Source: Anaspis maculata
Lineage: Eukaryota > Arthropoda > Insecta > Coleoptera > Scraptiidae
Direction: 5' to 3'
Length of the DNA: 64,000 bases
Assembly (NCBI GenBank): GCA_949128115.1
Contig: OX421963.1
Span: forward strand, 83,771,602 to 83,835,601
The notes beneath the pieces were generated by a model. The model had not been told where the DNA came from. It did no database searches and saw only the letters and a list, made by a program, of their open reading frames with translations. Position numbers and translations under genes: made by a program. Positions 54,406 through 64,000 of the stretch are shown in pieces. Position 1 is the first letter of the stretch. Each line of letters begins with the position of its first letter.

Positions 54406-54639
54406 TTAGGATTCTTATGATATAGATTTGTTTGGAGTAGCCCGGAGCTACTTGGAGTAGGTACTGCAGGATCTGGGTGGGCTATTACGTGAAATGCATC
54501 CATAATGTATCTCACTTGCAATAATTGATCGAGCATAAAATCAACTGTACTAGAAGGAAATCGAGGAAGAAATACTTATTACTTTCATCATATACGACTC
54601 AATAAATTATCCTCTTATTGACAATAAAAAAGATTTTTT

Positions 54640-57576
54640 ATTCACAACAATTACAACAAATCTGAACGTCTTTCGTTTTTGACCCTTTGCCGATCTTGTG
54701 CGACTATGATGGCTTCCGGATCGAAGCATTTTTGATTATTTGGGATTCTCTTCCTAACTATTTCTTCCAAAATACAATTATAATAAAAATTTAGTGATAC
54801 TAAATTCTTGTTCCGAAAACAAATACCATAGAATAACACTTTTTCTTTTCTGCGATATTCAACTGCCCTTGGACTTGAAAATAATAGTATTGCTGTCGTT
54901 GCAGCCTGATATATTTATCTCGAATATCTCTAAACAGAGGTTGTTTCTCCGTGTTCTCCACAGCTTCTCTTAGATTTTTGACCAGATTTGTGTAGAAAAT
55001 ATAAACATTTCACTTCGACAATTTCATCCCCATTTATCAAACCTGAAAACATTTTGTTTCATTGAGTACAAGTTCATCACAGTTGAATAGGTTAGGTATG
55101 TTGTTTTTACCATCAGGTGTTGCTGCCAGACAACCATGCTTCATGTAAACAAATATCGAGCCTAATATCCCCTTCCCAAATTCAGTCTCATTAGGTACTG
55201 GTGAATGGGGTGGGATACAATATTGTTTTTTCGAGACCATGGCAAGAGGTTGTCTTTCTGCATTTCATGACGACCCCAAAATCTGAAGCAGTAAGTCTGT
55301 TTGCCCTCTCCGTCTTGTACAAATCACATACGAATTGATCCTTTGTATTCGCTTCTATTTTAACCTCTGTTGAGTTGACCACCTGTAAAAGTAATTTTTC
55401 AGATCCTAACCGATTTGAATAGTATTTTTACCAGATACTATGAGTGGATGTGACAAAAATATAACTATACCTCACCATATAGTTATGTGGTTGTTAAGGC
55501 CCGAAGTTTTGATCTCTAGTTTTTTGAATTTAGAAACATCCCCAACTGTACTTATTCGAACCAAAGGGTCACGTTTCTCATGGTCTCCGTAAACATGTAA
55601 GGGAACTTGTCTTAAAAACTCTTAGACGATCATGCCTTGCTGATATTCTTCTTCGCTGTTGTGTAGATAGCTTTCTCTGCATTCCGTTGAAAATCTTGGA
55701 TGTGACTTTGACCTGTGAACAAACGATTCCACTTTCGATATGAGATTCTCGTTGAAAATTTCTTGATCTCTATTTTTTCTTCTAAGAAAATGAGTCATAT
55801 GGTACTTTCTCAATGAGTTTTAAGTGAACGCTAGAATCGCCATCAGCAATGAAACACTTGTATCGGAGGTCGTACAATTCCTTGGATGAACAAAAACCTT
55901 CCACAATAGCATCTACTTTCATTGCTGGTGAACTTGCATGCCAATTTCGGTAGCACTTGTGTTTTCTGTGAGGCTCATTTTTGTTTTCCGCTTTTATACA
56001 AATTATTCAAAATTTGTTGCCAACATCTAGCTAGGTACATATAGCACTTTTTTGGTTATTTTCCAGTAATTGCGGCCTGAAATTGAATATTTTCAATACT
56101 ATTATGATACCTATATCTGATCAATTATGAATAACGGCTTCATATACCTAGCCTACCACTCCGGATGCAGCGTTGTGATTATGACCATATAACCTCTTAC
56201 TCCATCCCCCGTCCAAGTAAACTGTGTTGAAAGGAACTTCATCAGGATCTACGTCCCCTTTGTCTTTTGCTACGGTACCTTATTCCTTTGTAGCATGTAG
56301 CTCCTTCCATGTTTTTCACAAGCTGATCGTTCCAAACCTGAAATATAAGAATATTACCTCTTAATTGCTTTGATGATAAAACGTAATAGGTACCTCTTCC
56401 AGTTGGTTTTCTATACTTTCAAACTTGGACTTTTCAATGCTGGTATGTCAACACAGCTTGAAAATTCCTCCAAGTGATCATAAGCTCTGCCAGTTGCGAG
56501 TCTGCCCCACGCGACTCGTGTTTATGACTGATTTGTCGATATTACGCATGTCTTCGGTGCTTTTATGAATAATTTCACGACATCCTGTGCATTAAAATGT
56601 TACGACACAAACCAAACCAGTCTCTCTGGACGTTCTCACTGTTTGGGAACAATATACCAGAACAATTTTTTGAATGCTCATGTTGGTTGGAGTGATATAG
56701 CCCAACTTAAAACGTATTCCAGATTGACAATCATGTTCCCAAGTAGACTTGCTTCAAAAATGTTTTCCTTCGTATTTTGTTGATCTTCATCAGAGTCATT
56801 AACTGCAGGGATCAAATTTCGATCCATCAAATCTTGGCTGTCCTCAAAATTTTCAATTTCCATCAGGTGGTCATTCTGTGGAAAGGAACATTTTTATTTG
56901 AAGGTATAGTTAATTTTAAGGGCAAATGTAATATATAACGCCTCATCCAATTCTGACATTCATATTTTTCAGTTCCTAGTGGAAATGTGTATATGGGCAC
57001 ATTTGGGCCATGCAGTCATGCAAAATGGACCATGGGCATATTCCAACAAACTGTATCCCATGTGCACCATAAGGATGTGCGTGCCCATTGCGACCATGGT
57101 ACACATGGGTATATGTATGTAGATTGCGCATATCCTCATGGAGCACATGGGTGGCCCAAATGTGTCCGTGGGCACATTTTCACTAAGGTTTTGGGTTCGG
57201 TTTTGGTTGTTGTGAAAAGAATATTTAAACCGTTGCACCGGAGAGGGATAAGAATTTGATTAACTGTTTTTATATCAAAATTGAATAACTTTCTTACTTA
57301 ATCCAGGAACCTCTTTCACCATTTGGGTGTTGAGCCAGTTAAATAAAAGATGGAATTATACTTTGTACTTACTGCTGTTTCAGCATTTCCTTCGGCATTT
57401 CCATTGCTGATGGTGTCAACTTGTTCCTCGGGATTGTCTATTTCCGAACTGCAATAACACACTTTTTTTTCTTGCAGACACTGTTTCGCCGCCAAATGGT
57501 GAAGTCTTTTTTTTAAATTCAGGTTTCGTTTCTTTTTGAGGCACTGGGATGGAGGCGGTCTAGATTCATTGCCCAT
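54640..57576 (-). pseudogene. Mutator-like transposase with YqaJ-type nuclease region, degenerate
   Basis: Read leftward from the ATG at 57576, a first exon (57373-57576, basic, ending GCA then GTAAGTAC) is followed by a 496-bp intron and an exon from 56875. Then come a G-R-A-Y-D-H-L-E-E-F-S-S-C stretch (about 56500) and D-G-G-W-S-K-R-L-Y-G-H-N (about 56190). Next are H-K-C-Y-R-N-W-H-A-S-S-P-A-M (about 55950) and F-I-A-D-G-D-S-S-V (about 55840), the two acidic motifs of the Mutator-like transposase family. Last is R-L-T-A-S-D-F-G-V-V with L-A-A-T-P-D-G (55090-55310), as in YqaJ exonuclease-like domains. Many stops and frameshifts separate the pieces. Assigned by motif memory; no intact product is possible. 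Confidence 0.7.
56976..57186. mobile_element. Palindromic MITE in the MULE intron
   Basis: The ends TAGTGGAAATGTG and inverse TAGTGAAAATGTG lead into GGGCACATTTGGGCCA on both arms. Inside are many CCCATGTG/CACATGGG words. 211 bp, no coding capacity. Confidence 0.72.
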
Positions 57577-57639
57577 TTTTTCAGTGGTGACTGTCGAAGA
57601 CCGCGAAGTGTCACAATGACATTCTATTGAAACGCGTAC

Positions 57640-58540
57640 GAAAAGCGTATCCGCTACCAGCAATACACCGGAGTATTTTGTACACTGGAGCCACGAACCT
57701 GTAATATAGCTGGACTGATGATAACAGAGGGGGAAATGACGCCAGGCGGGCGCTGCCATGAGATTATGTGGACGTTGGGTTTTTGTTTTCAAGGGTTGGC
57801 ATCACCTGCCACGGCAACGGTCTGATTCTACGAGTTTACCTAGGTATATCCTGTTCACTTTTTATTTTCAGTAGAATGACTTTTTGGAGCAAAAATAAAG
57901 TGACATGCTGGAGCGCTGGGAGGATACGGCTAACGGCCGCTGATAGTTTCGATCCAAAACTTTGCAGGTGCCATCAGCCGTAGCCGTTGCCCCCCATCTT
58001 GTCACTTTATTTTTGATACAAAAAGTCATTCTACTGAAAATAAAAAGTGAACGGGATATAGGTACAAGCCGCAGAAATCAAAACCAGAAATCAGGATATT
58101 ATCCCAGATCAAGATAGCGCGGCACTGACAGCCAAGCACCGACTGTCACCGAGCGAAAATTATTCCAGTGAACGTCAAACGTTCTATGTAATAACGGTAA
58201 ACTCTTGCAAATCTTCATAGATCGGTAACAAATTTAGCTAAAAATTACATTAATATACACTAAAATCATATATTTATAAAATATAGTGTATAGTCATAGT
58301 CATCAATACATAAAACAGCTCCGTTGAATATTGAAAGCCACTCTCGAGGCCGCTACCAAACATTTTGGGTACCGGTCATGTACCGGTGCATAATAAGATG
58401 GCGACTTCCAGAGGAGGGGTCATAATTTGTTGGGGGAATCTGGGGAATTAGCAGTCCAGCTATACTACAGGTTCGTGACTGGAGCCTATTTCACCAGCGA
58501 CATCCACCGTACAAAATTTTAGTCTAACAGTTTCTGTATT
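57640..58540. repeat. Nested inverted repeats
   Basis: Outer arms: GTCCAGCTATAYTACAGGTT followed by CGTG occurs inverted near 57690-57715 and direct near 58452-58476. Inner arms, 57842-57906 and 57998-58064: TTCACTTTTTATTTTCAGTA and GAATGACTTTTT pair over 65 bp, forming a 223-bp hairpin MITE. The spacer 58065-58450 has no gene. Confidence 0.65.
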
Positions 58541-59430
58541 CAATCGTTCGGGTCTAGGGAGAATTGCGACGCCAGCGCCTCTTGCAGGTGAAGCGCGCTA
58601 GCCCAAATCGCTTCTGGTGTTAAATCTTAAAGACGCTCAAATGTCGGTAAAGTAGGTCACGTTTGGTTTGCGCGCGAGCTTCACCGACTGACGTCATAGA
58701 TTAATAAGAAACATTTTTTTTCTAGAAAATTAGAGGCGAAATTATTGTGCCGATTACATGAAAGGCTTAATTAGAGCATAAACAATCAAGATACTCAATG
58801 AAATTAACTACTTTTTTTCCAATATAACACCCCATTTGACCTGATCGGTTGTATTCTTTTCAGCTGGCTGAGCTACAGCGACGGCGCCAGGGGGTGGCCA
58901 GGGTAGGCACGTGCCTTACCAAAAATCATAGGTGCCCACCCGCGTGCCCACCCGATTTCTTGAAAAATGTCTCGGAAAATGTCAACATGAAGAAAACCAC
59001 ACTACCCAAATGCATAACTAAGTAGATACTAATAAAAACAACCTGAAATAAGAATGTTTTTCGTTTTTTTTTTGTGTTTTTGAATAAAATTTTTGCGCTT
59101 GACTGATTTTACTATATAAAAAAAGTTGTTTGGAGGATAGGGGTTGGACATCCAACTGGATGAGTGCCCACCTCCCTGAATAGTGGGCCTTTTTGGGCCC
59201 AACCGGTCGAAAAATACTGCCGCCGCCGCTGCTGAGCTAGCTTTAAAAGATGGAAGAATGGTTCTGCGAAAGGTAGGTAGATCTCATATGTTATTGATTG
59301 TTGTGGTTCTATTTGGTCTGTGCTCATCTGTCCAAGCTTATCACTTGCAACAATGTATCCAAAATCATTTGCTCGGTCGACCCGAGGTTCGACCCAATGC
59401 ATTTAAATTTGTAATAAAGTAATTATTATG
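58541..59430. other. Intergenic, no gene seen
   Basis: A short frame at 59183-59422 has one hydrophobic stretch but no clear start context, conserved motif or splice sites. GGTGCCCACCCGCGTGCCCA occurs at 58931. Confidence 0.4.
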
Positions 59431-60300
59431 ATATGCGAGTGTGGGCATAGCCCCCTTGGAAAATATACAACGCTCCGTTTGCAACGCCCCTGGGTCTCGC
59501 ATTCGCAAAAATTATCCTTGTGTGTGCAAGCAATGGGCAAAAGTCGCCGCCGCCCACCTCGGTGCTCCATAAAGATCCCCGGCCCCGGCCATATATCAAA
59601 TAGTGTGCAGTGTGCGCGCCAAGAAGTGCAGAGAGCAATAGAGTGCAGGTCTCGCTCAGCTCAGGGGACCTTCCTCTTGGAGCGCTCTCCATGCGTGTGT
59701 ATTTTGTTTTAATTACACGGTACGATCACGCGGCATTATTCATATCCACGTCCGCCGTTGTGTTCTACAATAAGTTCGCATTACACGCCTTCGAGTAATT
59801 GCACTCATTCGCCTCCTTGGAAGGCAACCATTTGGACGTAGGCATGTGTGTGTGTGTGTGTGTGATGAGGCTTACGAAACGCGCAAGAACACAAGAACAC
59901 AAGAGAGGATCTGTGTCCGTGCCGAACGCATCGTGAAATATCAATAACGCTCTCTAAGTGGAGCTAAATCGCACCGGCGACCGCAAGCTAGATTATGGCA
60001 ACTCTTAGCGCGAAGAACTAAGAAGATAACACGCTTCGTAACTCGCCGCATGTGTGAACAACACTCCGCGAGTCAGTTGGAAATTGTATCGCTTCATGGA
60101 AAGGATATCAATCATTTCGGTGCGTTACATAAATCATCCAGATAGGCTGCGCAAATGCAGAATGAAAAATGATTGATGTTTTTCAAATCGGCCGTATGCG
60201 AACGAAATCAATTTCTTCGACGTCGCACAAAGGAAACAGTGGAAGAGAAGAATCCTTTGAGATGTGCTGGGTACAATAACAATAATTTATGAAACCATAA
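59430..60300. other. Repeat-poor, CG-richer block
   Basis: Composition resembles 10900-12180: few repeats, higher GC, AATTACACGG and CATTATTCATA words. It includes a (GT)n run at about 59847-59862. Possibly regulatory. No gene model could be supported. Confidence 0.3.
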
Positions 60301-60479
60301 TTTGAAAATGTGTGGAGCCAAAGAGGTACAGGGAAGATCAAATGTGCTTTCAGAGTTGAATGGTCATCTAACCGCTTTGAAGTGTGGACTCTCGACCAGT
60401 ACCATTTTGTCGTATCATCCTTATTCTCTCATCTTCGTATCAAGTCAACATTTTGAATACCTTCATTCAGATAAGTTGA

Positions 60480-62720
60480 GAATTGTCTGAAGCAAGACCA
60501 TCAAAAGCGGGCTTGGTAGGGCTACAAATGACACATGAGGACACAAGTGGATCTAATAGGGCTTTGAGGAGCTTTAAAAGATACAATGGGTTTACCCAAT
60601 TTTCAGACACTCCAAGAAGGTACAATGGGGCTCATCAAGGCTCCATCGATACTTGAAGAGACAAGAGAGCATGACAGGGCCTAAAATCAATAGGGCTCTG
60701 AATAACTCACAAACTAAGACTTGGCTAGTAGATGAGACGGAACTTGAGTCCAAAGAACAGTTATCTGCGATACTTGGAACTGTGTGGACGTTCTGTATAC
60801 CGTGAGAAAGACGTCAAAAGACGTCTAATACGTGTTCAAGGCGTATTGGAGACGCTCAGAAACAGCTTGAAGACGTCTTGGAGACGTTCAAAACATGCGA
60901 GACTCCAAAGACATCTCTGAGCAGTTTTTGGAGACGTTCAAAATATACTAAACATATCCAAGACATCTCCAAATTGTTTTCTGACGTCTCCAAGAAGTCT
61001 TTGGAATGTTCTTGGACGTCTCCAAGACGCCTTTTACACTTATTGGATGTCTTTTGACGTCTTTCTCACGGTATCCAGAAAATTTAACATGATTCCAAGT
61101 ATCCAGTCCCCGAGCTGAAGTATCGCTATACCTACTTGGGCTTATTAGGGCTCCCGGCGATACGTGGCTGAATGGGCTCTGAGGAACCTAACAAGACACA
61201 AGGAAGATTTCCGGAAAGCCAAAAACTTTGAGACGATCCAAGGAAGCTTGTGGAGGCACAAGGAGAATCAGCAAATTTCAAAACAAGACAATGTAGGCAC
61301 AAGGACGTCAGTTAGTAGGTCTCTGAGTGATAAAATGAGCCAGGACAACCTGGAAGTGATACTCACAGACACAAAGGAGCCTATCAGGGCTTCGAAAAAC
61401 CTTGAAAGTTACAGCAGGAGTTTCCGGAGTTACAGAAACTTCATGAAGACACAAGGAGTTTCATCGGAGCTCCAAACGACGACTAATGACACAAAGGAGC
61501 TCAGCAGGCGAAAATGTCGACACAAGGGGATTGACAAAACCCTCAATAACACAAGAAGTCAATACGGGGCTTAATAAAGGTCCAAACGGGACTGGGATAT
61601 AAAAGGGGCCTCTGTAGGACTACGATCAGCTCATGAAGACACAAGCGGGCTCACTGGAGCTCTGAAATGTGAGACAAGATAAAAGAAAGCTCAGCGGAGC
61701 TACAGGGAACACATTGAATTAGGACGCAAGAGGAACCAATAGGGCTTTGAAGAACCTTTAAAGTTCCAGTAGCTTGAGAGAAACGTACTTGAAAGTGACT
61801 TGAGTACAACTTCGAAATCTTTCGAAGCGACACATATTTTCACAGTGTTGAATCTGTCCCGAGAGACTGGGACTTGAAGGCACAAGAGAGCCCAGCAGAA
61901 CCAGCACATGCCACACAAGGTGGCTTGCTAGAGATTCAAAACCTAAAATAAGATAGAAGGGGTATCAGTAGGGCTGATGGCTCATGTAGACACTAGGAAA
62001 CCTGATAATACTGGCCTCTGGATAATACAAGAAGTCATGATATGACTCATTGGAGCTACAAACGACACTTGAATATACAAGAGAGCTCTGTAGGATTATG
62101 GACAACACATACAATACAAGGGGATTTACTAGAGCTTCAAGAACTGAAACCAAATGAAACGAAATTTGAAAGTGCTACAGAAGACTCATTCTAGATACAA
62201 GGGGAGCTAGAAAACCTAAAAAGGTGAAAGGGAGCTTCCTGAAGTCTCAGAAACTTGAACAAGAGACAAGGTGACTCATCAGAGCTTCAAATGACACTTA
62301 AACACATGAGAAACTTAACGACGAAACTATGGAGGACCAAAACTATGATCAACACAGACAACCACTGTTTTGAGACCTGCTAAACATTCTTATGTCATAA
62401 GTCGTCGTTTGGAGCCCTGATAAGACCCCTCGTGTCTCCACAAAGCTTCTGGAACTTTAGAAAACCTCGATGTACCTTTCAAGGTTTCTCATGCAGAGCC
62501 TTAATTGATAGTCTCCTCACGTCCACATTATGTCATTCCTTACCTGCTGAGCCCTTTTTTATTTGGTCTTAGCTTTTAGAGCTCCAAAAGTGATGAAAAT
62601 GAATGAGAAGCTCATAAAGGACTAACGGGGCTCTGAGGAACACTGGAAGACACAGGGACCCTTACCAAAGTTCAGATTGCTGTAGAAGGACACACCTGGG
62701 CTCATTAGAGCTGCTTAATG
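60480..62720. repeat. Long degenerate repeat array, GACACAAGG...AGGGCT unit
   Basis: Over 2.2 kb the words GACACAAG, GAGCTCA, TAGGGCT and TTTGAAGAACYT recur every 40-60 bp in the same order. They are too diverged for a clean period. On the plus strand purines dominate. The open frame at 61164-61574 is a by-product. It is interrupted at 60798-61073 by a foldback MITE. Confidence 0.6.
60798..61073. mobile_element. Foldback MITE rich in GACGTC
   Basis: The ends CCGTGAGAAAGACGTCAAAA and inverse are flanked by TA. Inside, GACGTCT and TTGGAGACGTTC repeats form the arms. About 276 bp. Confidence 0.75.
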
Positions 62721-63284
62721 GAGAATCATTTGTACGGCGACGAATTGTCTGGTCACGGGTAACGAACCGTGTCCCTTGAATTCCTCCAACGGGGCTTGAG
62801 TCGGCAATAAAAAATCTAGAGAGACATATCCTTTCTTCGTCATGCTGGTTTCTGTCAACTCCATCACACTGACCGTTAGATTCCAGTATGAGAAAATTGT
62901 CTCAGTGATAATGAGAAGACAGACTTGAGAAATGGGTTTCGGTCATTAGTTTTTGACGAACAAGGTGATCCACCGAGATTGTCCCCTCCCCCTGTTAGAA
63001 TTTCCCTAGTTGGGATAAATAGGTAGGAAAGAAATTTTTCTCAATCATTTTTCTTGCAGAATTCAAATTTGGACACCAAGATTTTCTATGTTTTTCAGAA
63101 AAACTCAGTTTTTTTGACACCTTGCATCTAAATAAGTACTGAAAATGTTGCGGATTTTTCTTCTCAGTCCAGATAATTATGTGATTTGATATCTAAGGAA
63201 AATCATATACGGGTGTTCACTTATACACATCTCACCCCAGATTTCTCCCGTTCCCGTTCCGCAGAAGACGCCGAAACGGAATAC
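62721..63284. other. Intergenic, no gene seen
   Basis: Ordinary sequence with a GACACCTTGCATC MITE-end-like word near 63115. Confidence 0.4.
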
Positions 63285-63720
63285 GGACATTTCACCGACA
63301 ACCAACTCACCGACTGGACATTTCACCGACACCCAACTCACCGAATCGTCAATTCGCCGACAGGACATTCCACCGACTCGCCGTTTCGCCGACAGGACAT
63401 TCCACCGACTCGCCGTTTCGCCGACAGAACACTTCACCGACTGGACATTTCACCGACACGCCGATTCACCGACAAGACATTTCACCGACTCGCCATTTCA
63501 CCGTTAGGACATTTCACCGAATCGCCGATTCACCGACCGGACATTCCACCGACAAGTCATTTCACCGACAGGACATTTCACCGACACGTCTTTTCACTGA
63601 CAGGACATTTCACCGACACGCCATTTCACCGACAGGACATTTCACCGACAGGACATTCCACCGACACGCCATTTCACCAACAGGACAATTCGCCGTATCG
63701 CCGATTCACCAACAGGACTG
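63285..63720 (+). repeat. 16-bp-based minisatellite, ACAGGACATTTCACCG
   Basis: About 27 units of 16 bp alternate between ACAGGACATTTCACCG and ACACGCCATTTCACCG, making a 32-bp higher unit with substitutions (TTTCACCG, TTCCACCG, TTTCGCCG). An open frame of 181 codons (63186-63731) covers it. Three 16-bp units equal 16 codons, so the open frame follows from the repeat and need not be a gene. Confidence 0.88.
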
Positions 63721-64000
63721 TAGCGTTTTGAGTTTTGGACCATAAATACCTACATTTGAGACATTTTTATGCTCGATTCCGTACCGGTGTGATTTCGATC
63801 ATGGTTGGTGTTCAGCGCCGAAAGTGTATTCGATATCCAGATAAGAATATAATTTTCACTCAAGTATTTTCCTTCTCTTCAGACCCACCTGATGGAAAAA
63901 TGTTTTTTTTGCTTATCTTCCTTCTTATTTAGACCCGCCAGTTGAGGAGTTTATTTTTGACTAGAGTATCGTCCTTCTTTTTTGACCTAAGTCTAGTAAT
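63721..64000. other. Right end, no gene seen
   Basis: AT-rich sequence with two copies of a CAGACCCRCCWG word (about 63880 and 63930). Nothing else. Confidence 0.4.

Noticed and set aside
58889..59178. hAT element with CAGGGGGTGG ends
   Set aside because: Ends agree only loosely and the flanking 8-mers differ.
59183..59422. Small secreted protein
   Set aside because: A hydrophobic stretch is present, but there is no splice site, polyadenylation signal or motif, and nearby sequence looks repeat-derived.
63186..63731. 181-codon protein gene at the right end
   Set aside because: The frame is produced by the 16-bp tandem repeat. There is no start context, and other frames are open too.

Overview
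This window looks like a stretch of an animal nuclear genome, most likely an insect and possibly a hemipteran. The organism is inferred, not proven. The sequence is AT-rich, has very short GT-AG introns (53-92 bp), no operons, and is full of eukaryotic transposable elements: BEL/Pao and Ty3 retrotransposons, an R1-like LINE, a tRNA-derived SINE, hAT, TA-target and Mutator-like DNA transposons, and many foldback MITEs. No bacterial gene, rRNA, CRISPR array or certain tRNA gene was seen.

Layout. 1-1607 is the 5' end of a decayed BEL/Pao element (minus strand) running off the left edge. 1.6-12.2 kb holds a broken SAM-like exon, foldback MITEs, a possible 3.8-kb terminal-inverted-repeat element and about 1.3 kb of repeat-poor, possibly regulatory DNA. 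15.7-18.4 kb is a dead hAT transposase gene interrupted by a 244-bp MITE. 19-24.5 kb contains two non-autonomous hAT copies with perfect 8-bp target duplications and two large foldback elements.

The only convincing host genes lie at 24.7-36.7 kb. They are four related seven-transmembrane, rhodopsin-like receptor genes: three on the minus strand (24721-25533, 26496-27347, 33801-34649) and one on the plus strand (35854-36738). Each has a single coding exon preceded by a 53-64 bp intron ending just before the ATG. The three minus-strand copies share an upstream block. The second copy is a pseudogene with three in-frame stops. Between the second and third copies lie a Ty3 integrase fragment, a nest of up to five DNA transposons inserted in one another (29.3-32.4 kb), and a young SINE.

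A complete BEL/Pao retrotransposon occupies 42302-49611 on the minus strand. It has an intact 1742-codon gag-pol frame, two LTRs, a tRNA-Tyr-like primer site and a GGGAT target duplication. Its LTRs lack, exactly, a 92-bp GT-AG intron that is present in the LTR of the 5' copy at 640-1607.

The right end (50-64 kb) holds a 166-bp tandem duplication, an inverted-repeat unit enclosing an R1-like LINE fragment, a decayed Mutator-like transposase with a YqaJ-type nuclease region (54.6-57.6 kb), several palindromic MITEs, a 2.2-kb degenerate repeat array (60.5-62.7 kb) and a 16-bp-based minisatellite (63.3-63.7 kb).
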